Below are positions 1-9,044 of a stretch of DNA of 64,000 nt, one piece after another. Numbering within the stretch: position 1 is the first letter of the stretch; each line of letters starts with the position of its first letter. The notes beneath the pieces are model-generated. The model ran no database searches, was not told where the DNA came from, and worked only from the letters and a program-made list of their open reading frames with translations. Source of the DNA: Promicromonospora sukumoe 327MFSha3.1. Its GTDB lineage: Bacteria; Actinomycetota; Actinomycetes; Actinomycetales; Cellulomonadaceae. The stretch covers positions 124,001 to 188,000 of the forward strand of contig NZ_ARQM01000017.1 of NCBI RefSeq assembly GCF_000385135.1, read 5' to 3'. Made by a program: the position numbers and the translations under genes.

Positions 1-558
1 GAGATCGCGGCCGAGGTGCTCGACGACGCGGCCCTGGCCGCGGACGCGCGGGCGCTGTCCGGGGAGCTGGTCGCCGGGGTCGCGGAGTTCGGCGTCGTCG
101 CCGGGCCGGACGGCGCGCGCGTCTACGCCTACGAGGTGGACGGGCTCGGCGCCGCGCTCCTGATGGACGACGCCAACACCCCGTCGCTGCTGTCGCTGCC
201 GCTCAACGCCCCGGACGTGCTCGACGCCGAGGTGTGGCGCGCGACGCGCGAGCTGGTGCTCAGCCCCGCCAACCCGTACTACGTGACCGGCACGGCGGCG
301 AGCGGCATCGGCAGCCCGCACACCAGGCCGGGCCGGGTCTGGCCGATCGCGCTGGCCGTCGAGGCGCTCACGGGCACGGCCGAGGACCGGGTGCGGATCC
401 TCGACGTGCTCGCCCGGACCGACGCCGGCACGGGCCGCATGCACGAGTCGTTCGACGCCTCCGACCCGGCGGCGTACTCGCGGCCGTGGTTCTCCTGGGC
501 CGACTCGATGTTCTGCGAGGTCGCGCTGGTGGTCGCGGAGGAGTCCGCCGGCTCGTAG
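1..558 (+). CDS. Glycoside hydrolase family 125 (exo-alpha-mannosidase), C-terminal part
   Basis: Partial gene: the frame is open from base 1, so the start lies outside the window; 185 residues remain. Signatures of GH125 (DUF1237, exo-alpha-1,6-mannosidase) are visible: GIGSPHTRPGRVWP around residue 101, then ESFDASDPAAYSRPWFSWAD and a final MFCE motif near the C terminus. Family members remove terminal alpha-1,6-mannose and often sit with other mannan or N-glycan enzymes; the upstream neighbours cannot be seen here. The stop is directly abutted by the stop of the convergent LuxR gene, with no intergenic space. Assignment to the family is confident; the exact substrate is inference. Confidence 0.85.
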   Translation, partial: EIAAEVLDDAALAADARALSGELVAGVAEFGVVAGPDGARVYAYEVDGLGAALLMDDANTPSLLSLPLNAPDVLDAEVWRATRELVLSPANPYYVTGTAASGIGSPHTRPGRVWPIALAVEALTGTAEDRVRILDVLARTDAGTGRMHESFDASDPAAYSRPWFSWADSMFCEVALVVAEESAGS

Positions 559-2139
559 TCACGCCGTCCGCGGCGCGTCCGGCGGGATCAGGCCGAGCTG
601 CCCCGCCTTCGCGAGGGCGCTGGTGCGGCTGGACGCGTTGAGCTTGCGGTAGACCTTGCGCACCTGGGTGCGCACGGTGTTGACCGAGACGCCGTGGTCC
701 GCCGCGATCCGCACGGCGCTGTCCCCGGCGGCCAGCCCGACCAGCACCGCCCGCTCGCGCCGGGTCAGCAGCACGATCGGGCCGGACGCCGGGTTCCGCG
801 CGTCGTCGAGGGTGCGGGTCATCCCCAGGTCCTGCGGATCGGTGCCGGTCAGGTGGCACAGCTCCAGCACCTCGTCCCGCGGGAACAGCGCGAACGGCGC
901 GAGCAGCCCCTGCCGGCCGAGCTCGACGGCGTGCAGGAACCGCGCCCGCGCCTCGTCGGTCTCGCCGGAGCGCAGGTGCACCACGGCGATGACGAGCTGG
1001 AGCTCGAGCGCGTCCCGCGGGGTCACCCCGGCGTCCCGCATCGCCCGCCCGGCGACCGTCAGCGCGCCGTCGGAGTCGCCGGCCAGCAGCCGCACCCGGG
1101 CCGCGGGCGGTAGCAGCCGGCCGGTGGTCGCGGCGGTCTCGGCCAGAGCCACCACGCGGTTGCCCTCGCCGGTCGCGGCGAGCAGGTCGGCGTGCGCCCG
1201 CAGCAGCACCGGGTGCGCGTCCGGGCCGGGCCGCATGCCCATCCCGTGCGCGAAGCAGGCCGCGTCGAGTCCCAGCAGCCCGTTCACCGGCTCGTCGAAG
1301 GCCACCGAGTACGCCGCCCACGCGGCCGCGAGGAACGGCCAGAGGTCGCCCGGGTCCTCGGCGCTGCCCGCCTGGTCCAGGGCCTGCTCCGCGGCGTACG
1401 CGTCGAGCCGGTCGATCGCGAGGAGGGCCCGCGCGATGACGGCGCCCAGCAGCAGGTGGTGCTCCAGCCACTCCGGGACCGGTCCGCACTGCCCGATGCG
1501 GTCCAGCCAGCTCTCGGCCATGGCGTGGTGCCCGCGCACCGCCGCGAGCAGCGCGAGGTTCGCGCACGCGGCGGCGCCCGCGAAGTGCTGGAACGGCGGC
1601 GGGCCGGCCTGCTCGTAGGCGCGGCGCAGGTGGCCGATCGCGACGGCGGGCCGCCCGGCCAGCATCGCCGTCACGCCCCGGTTCAGGGCGATCAGGCCGG
1701 GCCGCCCCACCCGGCGGTCGGCACTCCAGGGCAGGGCGCCGGCGTCGTCGGTCCGGAGCAGGTGCTCCTCGACCCAGGCGCCGATGCCCTCCGCGGTCCG
1801 GTACTGGCCGCGGGTCCGCGCCGCGTGCATCGCCAGCGCGCCCGCCGCGATCATGTCGCCGGGCCGCGTGAACGAGCGCAGCCGCTTGGACAGGCGCACG
1901 CCGTGCAGCTCGAACAGGCGCATCGTGGCGCGCAGGTGGGCGTCGTCGCCGGCCTCGGCGAGCTGGTAGGCCAGCACGCCCGCCATGAGCAGCCGCGGAC
2001 GGCGGGCGGCCATGGTGGCGGGCAGCCGTTCGAGCAGGCCGAGCAGCTCCGGGCCGAACCGGGCGGGCAGCTCGAACCACCACACGTCCGCCAGGTCCTC
2101 GAGGGTGTCCAGGTCGCCGGAGGCGATGGCGCTCAGCAC
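559..2139 (-). CDS. LuxR-family transcriptional regulator with long sensor/TPR-like N terminus
   Basis: About 526 residues. The last 65 residues form a GerE/LuxR helix-turn-helix (LLTRRERAVLVGLAAG, then VSVNTVRTQVRKVYRKLNA). The preceding 440 residues are Ala/Leu-rich helical repeats resembling the sensor half of large LAL/MalT-like regulators, but no Walker A motif is present, so there is no ATPase domain. The frame stays open to 2340, but the extra 67 codons read as non-coding (Pro/Arg-rich, crossing a lower-GC stretch); I chose the GTG at 2139, which has a GGAG seven bases upstream. It is convergent and flush with the GH125 gene, which makes a role in mannan use possible but unproven. Confidence 0.75.
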   Translation of the reverse strand: MLSAIASGDLDTLEDLADVWWFELPARFGPELLGLLERLPATMAARRPRLLMAGVLAYQLAEAGDDAHLRATMRLFELHGVRLSKRLRSFTRPGDMIAAGALAMHAARTRGQYRTAEGIGAWVEEHLLRTDDAGALPWSADRRVGRPGLIALNRGVTAMLAGRPAVAIGHLRRAYEQAGPPPFQHFAGAAACANLALLAAVRGHHAMAESWLDRIGQCGPVPEWLEHHLLLGAVIARALLAIDRLDAYAAEQALDQAGSAEDPGDLWPFLAAAWAAYSVAFDEPVNGLLGLDAACFAHGMGMRPGPDAHPVLLRAHADLLAATGEGNRVVALAETAATTGRLLPPAARVRLLAGDSDGALTVAGRAMRDAGVTPRDALELQLVIAVVHLRSGETDEARARFLHAVELGRQGLLAPFALFPRDEVLELCHLTGTDPQDLGMTRTLDDARNPASGPIVLLTRRERAVLVGLAAGDSAVRIAADHGVSVNTVRTQVRKVYRKLNASSRTSALAKAGQLGLIPPDAPRTA

Positions 2140-2550
2140 TCCGTGCTCTCCGTGCTCGTCCGCGCGGCTGTGTGCTGCCTGGGCGCCCGGTCCGGGCGTG
2201 ACAAGCCACTTCAAGTCGTAAGACAAAGTCGTTGCGTCCCATTTCCACCAGCCCGTCGGCGCATTTCGTGGCGGGGAATTCGGCCTGGGGTGCCGGCTCG
2301 GCTGCCCGGGCCGGGTAGGCCGGGCGCAACAAGGGGGCAACTCCGGCGTTTCCCCTGCTCAGGGCTACACCAGTGCTGGTACGTCAGGAGTGGAGCATCG
2401 TTTCGCATGAAGTATGCGCGACGGCACTATAAGCCGTCCGACAATCCCTTGAAAAGGGGTGTCCGGTACGGCCTGATATCACCGACCATAAAAGCAATAA
2501 ATGCCCAGATCATCGTGCTGCTCCGTAGTGCACGGAATCCGGCCGACGGC
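2140..2550. other. Intergenic region with candidate promoter for the LuxR gene
   Basis: About 410 bases without a convincing gene, with locally lower GC (2400-2520). On the minus strand there is a TATAGT box at 2426-2431 with a poor -35-like TTTTCA about 18 bases upstream, which could serve the LuxR gene at a distance of nearly 290 bases. A short dyad CCCTT-GAA-AAGGG lies near 2447. Nothing else was recognised. Confidence 0.3.
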
Positions 2551-2589
2551 GGTTCCTCGCCCCGCCATGGGGCGGCGGGGCGAGGAACC
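2551..2589 (-). terminator. Long perfect stem-loop terminator
   Basis: Perfect 16-bp inverted repeat (2551-2566 with 2574-2589) around a 7-base loop, ending seven bases beyond the stop of the minus-strand surface-protein gene. It lacks a T tract, as is common in actinobacteria. Confidence 0.75.
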
Positions 2590-2595
2590 GGGTGG

Positions 2596-5418
2596 TCAGC
2601 TCACCGTGCGGCGACGCACGACGAACAGGGTCGCGGCACCGGTCAGGAAGAGCAGCGCGGCGAGACCGGCCGTCCAGCCGAGGTCGGCGCCGGTCGCGGC
2701 CAGAGAGCCGTCCGGGCGGTCCGGCTGCGCCGGGGCCGGGGGCGCCGGGTCAGCAGGGTCCACCGGGACGTCGACGGTCGACGGCGGCGAGGTGGGCGGC
2801 GGGACGTCGCCCGGCGGGGTGCCGGTGGCCGTGGCCGTGTTGCTCAGCTCCCCGGTCTCGAGGTCCGCCTTCGTGACCACGTAGGTCGCGGTGCAGGTCA
2901 CGGACGCACCCGGCGCGAGGCTGGCGGCCTCCGCGGGGCAGTCGACCGGCGAGAGCTCACCCGAGCCGGAGAAGTCCGAGTCGTCGACCGTGACGTCGGC
3001 CAGGCTCACGTTGCCGGTGTTGGTCACCTCGAAGCTGTAGGTGACCTTCTGGCCCACCTTCGTGATCTTGTCCGTGTCGGAGGTCTTGACCACCTCGATG
3101 CCGGGCGCAGGGGTGCTCGGGATCTCGATGGTCGACGGCGGGGAGGTCGGCGGCGGGGTGTCCCCCGGCGGCGTACCCGTGGCCGTCGCGGTGTTGGTCA
3201 GCCCGGTCGAGTCGAGGTCGGCCTGCGTGACCGTGTAGGTCGCGGTGCAGGTCACCGACGCACCCGGCGCGAGGCTGGCGGCCTCCGCGGGGCAGTCGAT
3301 CGCCGACAGCTCACCCGAGCCGGAGAACTCCGCGTCGTTCACCGTGACGTCGGTCAGGGTGACGTTGCCGGTGTTGGTCACCGCGAAGCTGTAGGTGACC
3401 TCCTGGCCCACCTCGCTGATCTCCTCGGTGTCCGAGGTCTTGACCACCTCGACGCCCGGCGCCGGCGGGGTGGGGACCACCACGGTCGACGGCGGGGAGG
3501 TCGGCGGCGGGGTGTCCCCCGGCGGCGTACCCGTGGCGGTCGCGGAGTTCGTCACCTCGCCCGAGTCCACGTCCTCCTGCGTGAGCGTGTAGCTCGCGGT
3601 GCAGGTCAGCGAGTCACCCGGCGCCAGGACGACGTCGGCGGGGCAGGTCGCGACCGGGGCCTCGCCCGTGCCCGAGAACTCGGTCTCGTCGACCGTGACG
3701 TCGCTCAGCGGCACGTTGCCGGTGTTGGTCACCTCGAAGTTGTAGGTGATCTCCTGGCCCACGGTGAACGTCTCCGGGCCCGACGGCGTCGCGGACTTCA
3801 CGACCTCGACGGCGGGGTCCGGGGCCTCGGTCGGCGTGCTCGTCTCCGAGGGCGGCGAGCCGATCGGGGTGGTCGTGCCGGGCGGGGTGCCGGTGGCGGT
3901 CGCCGAGTTGTCGACCGAGCCCGCCTCGACGTCCTCGTCCGTGACCACGTAGGGCTCGTCGGTGGTGCAGGTGACCGAGTCCCCCGGCTCGACCGAGGTC
4001 GCCTCGCAGGTGATCGCGCCCACCTTGGGGTCGTCGATCGCGAGGTCGTCGATCGCGACGTCGCCGGTGTTGGTCACCTCGAACGTGTAGGCGATGGTGT
4101 CGCCGGTGTCCGTGATGCCGTTCTCGTTGACGTCGACCGGCTCACCGGCGGTCTTGACGAGCTCCAGGCTCGGGTCGCCGAACGTCACGGTCGAGGGGTC
4201 CGGGTAGTCCAGGCCGATCGCCGAGATGTTGTCGGGGCCGTTGGTGTAGCTGCCCGCCTCGTCCGAGGTCACGTTCACCGAGATGGTGCAGGAGGCCATG
4301 CCGGCGTCCAGGTTGCCGGTCGCCTCGACAGCCGTGGCGCCGGCGGCGGCGGTCACGTCGCCGGCCGGGCAGTCCGTCTCGACGGCGGCCGGGTCGGCGA
4401 CGACCAGGCCCTCCGGGAGGGTGTCGGTGAACGACCAGCCGTTCTTGGCGGCCAGGTCGCTCGTGTTCGTGATCGTCAGCGTCAGGGTGGAGATGCCGCC
4501 GGTCGCGACCGAGGTCGGGCTGAACTCCTTGTCGAGCTGCGGCGTGACGTCGAGCACGCGGATGTTGTCGTAGGCGCCGTCGTTGCCCTGGCCGCTGCCG
4601 TTCTCGTTGCGCATCACGATGCCGAACGAGCCGCCGGTCACGAGGTTCGAGCCGTCGGCCGGGAAGCGCCCGCCGATCACCACGCGCGGCGTGCCGTCCT
4701 GGGCGGGCGCGTTGTACTGCGTGCCGCGCGGGTCGGTGCACGGGTCGATCGCGGTACTGGAGACCGCGATCTCGTCCCCGTTGCCGTCGACCAGGTAGAA
4801 GCGCAGCTCGGGGTGGGTCGAGGTGCAGTTCTGCGCGACGGCGTCGACCGAGAACGTGACGAACCGGCCCGCGGTGGGCAGGGTCAGCGGGTCGGCCGTG
4901 CGGAACTGGATCTCGTTGGGCGTGGTGTTGCCCGAGGTGTAGGACGACGCCGCGGCGTTGCTCGCCGGGTCGGTGCCGTTGATCGTGCCGAGGGTGTACG
5001 GCAGGGACATCAGCGAGTTGTACACGCCGATGCCCCCGGCCTCGCCGCCCTGACCGACGCAGTCGCCGACGACACGCGGGCTGCTGTAGTTGACGATGAA
5101 CCCGTTGCAGGCCGCGCGGTCCACCCAGAACGGGTCCGCCGCATACGCCGTCCCGTCGGCCCCCGTGTAGTCCGTCAGGAGCACGTTCGAGTCCGCGGCC
5201 CGGTTCTCGAAGTCCTCGACGAAGAGGACCGTCGGCTCACCGGGCACGCCGGGGTTGCCGGGCGCGGCGACGGCGCTCGGCGTGACCGCCGTGAACGAGG
5301 TGGCGACCAGGCCCGCCCCGACCAGGCTGAGCGCCGCCAGGACCGCCGGAACCCGTCCGCGGCGCCCCCTGACCGTCCCGCCCCGGGTGGTCCTCGTCGA
5401 TGACCTTCGTGCTTGCAT
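2596..5418 (-). CDS. Secreted LAXTG-anchored surface protein with DUF11/DUF7507 repeats
   Basis: 940 residues, exported and probably covalently linked to the cell wall. The N terminus has twin Arg-rich patches followed by a hydrophobic core and an Ala-x-Ala cleavage site around residue 52 (signal peptide). Residues about 55-300 form a non-repetitive N-terminal domain with paired cysteines. From about residue 300 there are Ig-like DUF11/DUF7507 repeats of roughly 118 residues with the recurring pattern EVTNTGNV and TATGTPPGD. The C terminus carries LAATG, then a hydrophobic helix and RRR tail: a sorting signal of the LAXTG type recognised by class E sortases of actinobacteria. ATG start with GAGGGGAA upstream. 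No catalytic domain is seen, so an adhesive or stalk role is inference. Confidence 0.85.
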   Translation of the reverse strand: MQARRSSTRTTRGGTVRGRRGRVPAVLAALSLVGAGLVATSFTAVTPSAVAAPGNPGVPGEPTVLFVEDFENRAADSNVLLTDYTGADGTAYAADPFWVDRAACNGFIVNYSSPRVVGDCVGQGGEAGGIGVYNSLMSLPYTLGTINGTDPASNAAASSYTSGNTTPNEIQFRTADPLTLPTAGRFVTFSVDAVAQNCTSTHPELRFYLVDGNGDEIAVSSTAIDPCTDPRGTQYNAPAQDGTPRVVIGGRFPADGSNLVTGGSFGIVMRNENGSGQGNDGAYDNIRVLDVTPQLDKEFSPTSVATGGISTLTLTITNTSDLAAKNGWSFTDTLPEGLVVADPAAVETDCPAGDVTAAAGATAVEATGNLDAGMASCTISVNVTSDEAGSYTNGPDNISAIGLDYPDPSTVTFGDPSLELVKTAGEPVDVNENGITDTGDTIAYTFEVTNTGDVAIDDLAIDDPKVGAITCEATSVEPGDSVTCTTDEPYVVTDEDVEAGSVDNSATATGTPPGTTTPIGSPPSETSTPTEAPDPAVEVVKSATPSGPETFTVGQEITYNFEVTNTGNVPLSDVTVDETEFSGTGEAPVATCPADVVLAPGDSLTCTASYTLTQEDVDSGEVTNSATATGTPPGDTPPPTSPPSTVVVPTPPAPGVEVVKTSDTEEISEVGQEVTYSFAVTNTGNVTLTDVTVNDAEFSGSGELSAIDCPAEAASLAPGASVTCTATYTVTQADLDSTGLTNTATATGTPPGDTPPPTSPPSTIEIPSTPAPGIEVVKTSDTDKITKVGQKVTYSFEVTNTGNVSLADVTVDDSDFSGSGELSPVDCPAEAASLAPGASVTCTATYVVTKADLETGELSNTATATGTPPGDVPPPTSPPSTVDVPVDPADPAPPAPAQPDRPDGSLAATGADLGWTAGLAALLFLTGAATLFVVRRRTVS
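2777..3838 (-). repeat. Three near-identical 354-bp tandem repeats inside the surface-protein gene
   Basis: The same stretch (GTCGACGGCGG-GAGGT-GGCGG and what follows) recurs at 2777, 3131 and 3485, exactly 354 bp or 118 codons apart. A fourth, diverged unit starts near 3839. Nucleotide identity is high enough for recombination between units, so unit number may vary between strains. Confidence 0.85.
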
Positions 5419-5788
5419 CTGCGTTCCCCTCGCTCACGGGCCGCGCGGCCCAGATCCAGTACGGCGAGTTCAATGCCATCCCCTCGGCGCCCGATCACCA
5501 GTCGGGGATCAAGAAATCACCAACCAAATCACCAACTCGCAGGCGTAATTCACCCGTTCCCCGGCGTCTGACGAGGTGGCGAGGGGGTGAGCAGCCGCTT
5601 CGCCAGGCAAGGCCGGATGGGTCCAGGACCATGGTCGGGCCGCAGTGCCGCGGGAACGGCCGCGAGGCCGGTCCGTCGCGGACCCCGCCTCGTGAGTCCC
5701 GTCGACTCGTGATACTTCTTTGACTGCCACGCAGGACTTCTTTACCCGTTGAAATACGAACCACAGCACCGACCCGAGGGAGCGACGC
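5419..5788. promoter_or_regulatory. Divergent intergenic region with candidate promoter for the VanY-like gene
   Basis: 370 bases between divergent genes. A plus-strand TTGACT at 5720-5725 is followed after 17 bases by TACCCG (5743-5748), a plausible but weak promoter for the downstream peptidase. A short direct repeat (ATCACCAAC-) occurs near 5516-5535, upstream of the surface-protein gene. I see no other feature. Confidence 0.35.
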
Positions 5789-7498
5789 GTGCAGGAGCAG
5801 GCGAACGAGCTGGTGTCCCCCGAGAACCGCCCCGACCGGCGCAGAGTCCTGCGCACCACGTGGGCGGGCGCGATCGCCACGGTGACGGCGGGAGGCCTGC
5901 TGTTCGCGGCGGCGCCGACCGTCCCGGGCACGCCCCTCGCCGGGGGCGACCCGGACCGGCCGGTCCGGCACCAGGGGCCCGTCGAGGCCGCGCCGGCCGC
6001 CGCGACCGTGACCACGCCGCGGCACGTGACGACGGAGCAGATCACGGCGGTCCTGGCGCGCGCCGACGAGCAGGCCCGGCGCGAGGGTTCGGACCTCAGC
6101 CCGGCGGTCGCCCAGGCCGCCGCCGAGCTCGGCATGCTCTACACCACGTACCTCATGCAGGAGCTCGCGTTCGGCGAGGCGGAGGAGGGCCTGCGCGTCG
6201 CGGACGCGCCGGTCGCGCGGACGGCCGGGGACGACGACGGCTCGGGGACGACCGTCGTCACAGACGACCTCCAGGCCGTGATCACGGTGTCGGACGAGCA
6301 CGGCCCGGAAACCCAGGACCTGCCCTCCGGCCAGATCACCTACCACCAGGTGGTGCTGGCGGCGGTGCGGCTGGCGAACCTGCTGGACCCGTCGGTGCCC
6401 AGCACGCTGGCCGAGGTGGAGGCCACGGGTGAGGACGGGGAGCCGTCGGCGCGCGGGACCGCCGGGGCGGACGGCGACCGCGACCGCGCCGGGGACCCGC
6501 TGCGCGAGAGCCTGCTCGACGTGGTCTCGGCGTTCGGCACCTCGACCGTCGAGTACGCGAACGGCCGCATCCCGGCCGACGTGCTGTGCCCGCTGGACTT
6601 CGCGCCGGGCCACCTGCTGCGCTGCGACGCGGCGGAGCGGCTGACGGCGCTGAGCGTGGAGTTCGAGGAGGAGTTCGGGCGCCCGATCCCGATCACCGAC
6701 TCGTACCGGTCCTACGTCGACCAGGTGGCCGTGGCCGGCGCCAAGCCGCACCTGGCGGCGGTCCCGGGCACGTCCAACCACGGGTGGGGCCTGGCGGTCG
6801 ACCTGGGCGCGCCGATCTCGGGCGGCTCGTCGCCCGAGTACGTGTGGCTGCGGGTGCACGGCCCGGACTACGGCTGGGACAACCCGTCGTGGGCGCGCCT
6901 GGGCGGCGCCAAGCCGGAGCCGTGGCACTTCGAGTTCTTCGCGGCGGGCTCGGTGCCGAACCGCGCGGTCGACCCGTCCGACGTCGACCGGTGGACCAAG
7001 GGCGAGAAGTCCGAGGACGACGGCCCGCGCTACGAGGCGGCGGCCGACACCAGGGCGAAGGACCGCCCAGCGGCCGAGGAGACGCGCAAGCCGGTGGCCA
7101 AGCCCGCCGACGAGCCGCGCAAGCCCGGGACGAAGCAGCCCGCCAAGCCCGGCGCCAAGCCGAAGCCGAGCGAGCCGGCCCCGAAGCCCAGGCCGACGCC
7201 GAAGCCGACGCCGTCGCCCACCCCGACCCCGTCGCCGTCGGACCCGGGCGTGCCCTCGCCCTCGCCCTCGCAGCCGGCTCCGAGCCCGACGCCGGTCCCG
7301 ACGCCGAGCGAGCCGGAACCGAGCGAGCCGGCGCCGTCGCCCAGCGAGCCCGAGGCGCCGCCGAGCTCGGCCCCGGAGCCCGCTCCGAGCGGCACCGAGA
7401 CGCCGGCCTCGCCGGCGCCGTCGGCCAGCCCCTCGGCCACGCGTGAGTCCCTGCTGGGCCTGGCCAAGGACCTGGGCCTGACCGACGACCAGGGGTGA
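5789..7498 (+). CDS. VanY/DacY-like D-alanyl-D-alanine carboxypeptidase (M15B) with Pro-rich tail
   Basis: 569 residues, exported zinc peptidase predicted to trim the terminal D-Ala of peptidoglycan stem peptides. The N terminus has RRRVLRTTWAGA followed by a hydrophobic core (Tat-like signal or anchor). The M15 domain lies at about residues 255-390: SYRSYVDQ near 303, GTSNHGWGLAVDLG near 328-342 (His and Asp zinc ligands) and EPWHFEF near 376-382 (catalytic Glu and third ligand His). From about residue 430 the chain becomes a long Pro/Ser/Glu/Lys low-complexity tail, likely a wall-spanning spacer. GTG start with GAGGGA eight bases upstream. The tail is unusually long for the family. Confidence 0.85.
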   Translation: MQEQANELVSPENRPDRRRVLRTTWAGAIATVTAGGLLFAAAPTVPGTPLAGGDPDRPVRHQGPVEAAPAAATVTTPRHVTTEQITAVLARADEQARREGSDLSPAVAQAAAELGMLYTTYLMQELAFGEAEEGLRVADAPVARTAGDDDGSGTTVVTDDLQAVITVSDEHGPETQDLPSGQITYHQVVLAAVRLANLLDPSVPSTLAEVEATGEDGEPSARGTAGADGDRDRAGDPLRESLLDVVSAFGTSTVEYANGRIPADVLCPLDFAPGHLLRCDAAERLTALSVEFEEEFGRPIPITDSYRSYVDQVAVAGAKPHLAAVPGTSNHGWGLAVDLGAPISGGSSPEYVWLRVHGPDYGWDNPSWARLGGAKPEPWHFEFFAAGSVPNRAVDPSDVDRWTKGEKSEDDGPRYEAAADTRAKDRPAAEETRKPVAKPADEPRKPGTKQPAKPGAKPKPSEPAPKPRPTPKPTPSPTPTPSPSDPGVPSPSPSQPAPSPTPVPTPSEPEPSEPAPSPSEPEAPPSSAPEPAPSGTETPASPAPSASPSATRESLLGLAKDLGLTDDQG

Positions 7499-7507
7499 CC
7501 GAACCGC

Positions 7508-7912
7508 TCAGCGGCTGAGCTCGATGAGCGCCAGCAGCGCGAGCCCGTAGGCCTCGGCGGGGTCCGGGTCGGCGAACAGCCGGACCTCGCCGAGGAGCTG
7601 GGCCTCGACCTCGAAGCCCTTGTCGGTGCGGCGCAGCGCGTGGAAGGCCGAGCGCAGCAGCGCGCGGAGCTGGTCCTCGCGCGGCAGCCAGAGGGCGTCC
7701 TCGATCGCGACCGAGTCCAGCGCCCACTCGGTGGTGCCGTTGAACCCGAGGATCGTGCCCGTCGGGTACTCGTGCGCCTCGATGGTCATCGTGCTCACGG
7801 TGAAGATGTCGCTCTCGAGGTCGGGCGCCTGCACCCGGAACTGGTCGCCGTCGACCGGCGTCCAGACCAGGCCGGCGTCGTGCAGCTTCGTGGCCAGCTC
7901 GGTGGAGATCAT
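7508..7912 (-). CDS. Conserved small actinobacterial protein of unknown function
   Basis: 134 residues, soluble, no signal peptide or membrane segment. The opening MISTELATKLHDAGLVW-P and the ending ALLALIELSR match a small family common in actinobacteria that databases often label, without real support, as a pilus assembly CpaE-like protein. It has no ATPase motif, so that label should not be trusted. Its stop faces the VanY-like gene 9 bp away, and it lies 19 bp downstream of the VOC gene on the same strand, so it may be the last gene of a tetR-VOC transcript. Confidence 0.65.
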   Translation of the reverse strand: MISTELATKLHDAGLVWTPVDGDQFRVQAPDLESDIFTVSTMTIEAHEYPTGTILGFNGTTEWALDSVAIEDALWLPREDQLRALLRSAFHALRRTDKGFEVEAQLLGEVRLFADPDPAEAYGLALLALIELSR

Positions 7913-7931
7913 CGAACCATTCTGACCCCGT

Positions 7932-8321
7932 CTACGGCGCCAGAGTCCGCAGCACGCAGAACTCGTTGCCCTCGGGGTCGGCCATGACCACCCAGCTCTG
8001 GTCCGGGCCCTGGCCGACGTCGGCCCTGGTGGCGCCCAGGGCGAGCAGCCGGGTCACCTCGTCCTCGGTGCTGCCGTCGATCGGGCTGACGTCGAGGTGC
8101 AGCCGGTTCTTCACGATCTTGCTCTCGGGCACCCGGACGAACACCAGCGTCGGCGCCATCTGCCGGTCCCGGACCTCCTCGACCGTCGGCTCCCAGGAGC
8201 CGACCTCGATCTTGCCCGCGCTGCGGTCGATCACGGCGAAGCCCAGGACCTCGCTCCAGAACGCGGCGAGCAGCTCGGGGTCGTGGCAGTCGACGGCGAG
8301 CTCGGTGAACCTGCTGGTCAT
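7932..8321 (-). CDS. VOC (glyoxalase/bleomycin-resistance fold) protein
   Basis: 129 residues with the vicinal-oxygen-chelate pattern: an N-terminal LAVDCHDPELLAAFWSEVLGF, a central LHLDVSP strand and a C-terminal VMADPEGNEFCVL. The family includes metal-dependent isomerases, dioxygenases and drug-binding resistance proteins; which applies here cannot be read from the sequence. The start overlaps the stop of the TetR gene by four bases, with AGGGAG upstream inside tetR, so the two are translationally coupled. Confidence 0.8.
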   Translation of the reverse strand: MTSRFTELAVDCHDPELLAAFWSEVLGFAVIDRSAGKIEVGSWEPTVEEVRDRQMAPTLVFVRVPESKIVKNRLHLDVSPIDGSTEDEVTRLLALGATRADVGQGPDQSWVVMADPEGNEFCVLRTLAP

Positions 8322-8944
8322 GACGCTCCCTGCTGGTGCGGATCGGTGAAGGCGCCGCCGGCGGCGGCCAGCACGGCCGCCGCCGCGGCCCGTCCCGGAA
8401 GGTCCGGGTCGGGGTCGGCGCGCAGGAGCACCAGCTCGTGGTAGACCGGCGCGGTCGCGGCGACGAGCAGGCTACGCGCATCCGGCTGCCCGGTGAGTTC
8501 CCCGCGCTCGACGGCGCGGTCGACGAGGACCTCGCACTGCGCGTAGCGGTCCGCCCACAGCCGGGTCTGGGCCTGGGCGGCCTGCTCGGAGTGGAACGAG
8601 GCGGCCATCAGGGCGACGGCGAACGACGGCCGCACCAACAGCGACTCCTGGATCTCCTGGTTGAGGGCAGCCAGGTCGCCGCGCAGCGAGCCGGTGTCCG
8701 GGGGCTGCCAGTCGATCTCCCCCGCGGCCGCGATGGTGTCGGCGAGCAGGCCGCCCACGTCGCGCCAGCGCCGGTAGACCGTGGCCCGGTGCACCCCCGC
8801 GCGGGTCGCGACGCCTTCCATGGTGAGCCCCTCGTGGCCGCTCTCGGCGAGCTCGGCGCGCACGGCGTCGAGCACCTGGGCGCGGACGCGGGCGGTGCGG
8901 CCGCCAGGGCGGCGGTCAGCGGTGACGTTCGGCGGTTCTGTCAT
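8318..8944 (-). CDS. TetR/AcrR-family repressor
   Basis: 208 residues. The N-terminal HTH reads LTMEGVATRAGVHRATVYRRWRD, typical of TetR; the rest is the usual helical ligand and dimer domain with a TetR_C-like ending. The ATG at 8944 was chosen because upstream in-frame codons contain Cys-rich, non-coding-looking sequence. The gene is divergent from the acetyltransferase/glycosyltransferase operon and shares a 100-bp control region with it, and it is coupled to the VOC gene, so it probably represses both. Confidence 0.85.
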   Translation of the reverse strand: MTEPPNVTADRRPGGRTARVRAQVLDAVRAELAESGHEGLTMEGVATRAGVHRATVYRRWRDVGGLLADTIAAAGEIDWQPPDTGSLRGDLAALNQEIQESLLVRPSFAVALMAASFHSEQAAQAQTRLWADRYAQCEVLVDRAVERGELTGQPDARSLLVAATAPVYHELVLLRADPDPDLPGRAAAAAVLAAAGGAFTDPHQQGAS

Positions 8945-8998
8945 CGGGGATCCAGTATCCGGTTGATCGGGGCACGGGTGATGTGCCAGGATCTTAAC

Positions 8999-9012
8999 GC
9001 GACACTCGTCGC
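8999..9012. promoter_or_regulatory. Candidate TetR operator
   Basis: Dyad GCGAC-ACTC-GTCGC in the 100-bp gap between tetR and the acetyltransferase gene, directly before an AATAGT -10-like box. Arm length is short, so this is a candidate only. Confidence 0.35.
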
Positions 9013-9044
9013 AATAGTAGTGACCGAGAGGAACCACCCTGCCG

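Noticed and set aside
1192-5403. Very long open frame on the plus strand opposite the LuxR and surface-protein genes
   Set aside because: Arg/Gly/Asp-rich translation without domains, antisense to clear genes; typical high-GC shadow frame. The same applies to 23797-27939 (+), 35464-38697 (-) and 49213-53355 upstream of the antiporter.
7508-7912. Pilus assembly protein CpaE label
   Set aside because: 134 residues without ATPase or receiver motifs; no pilus genes nearby.
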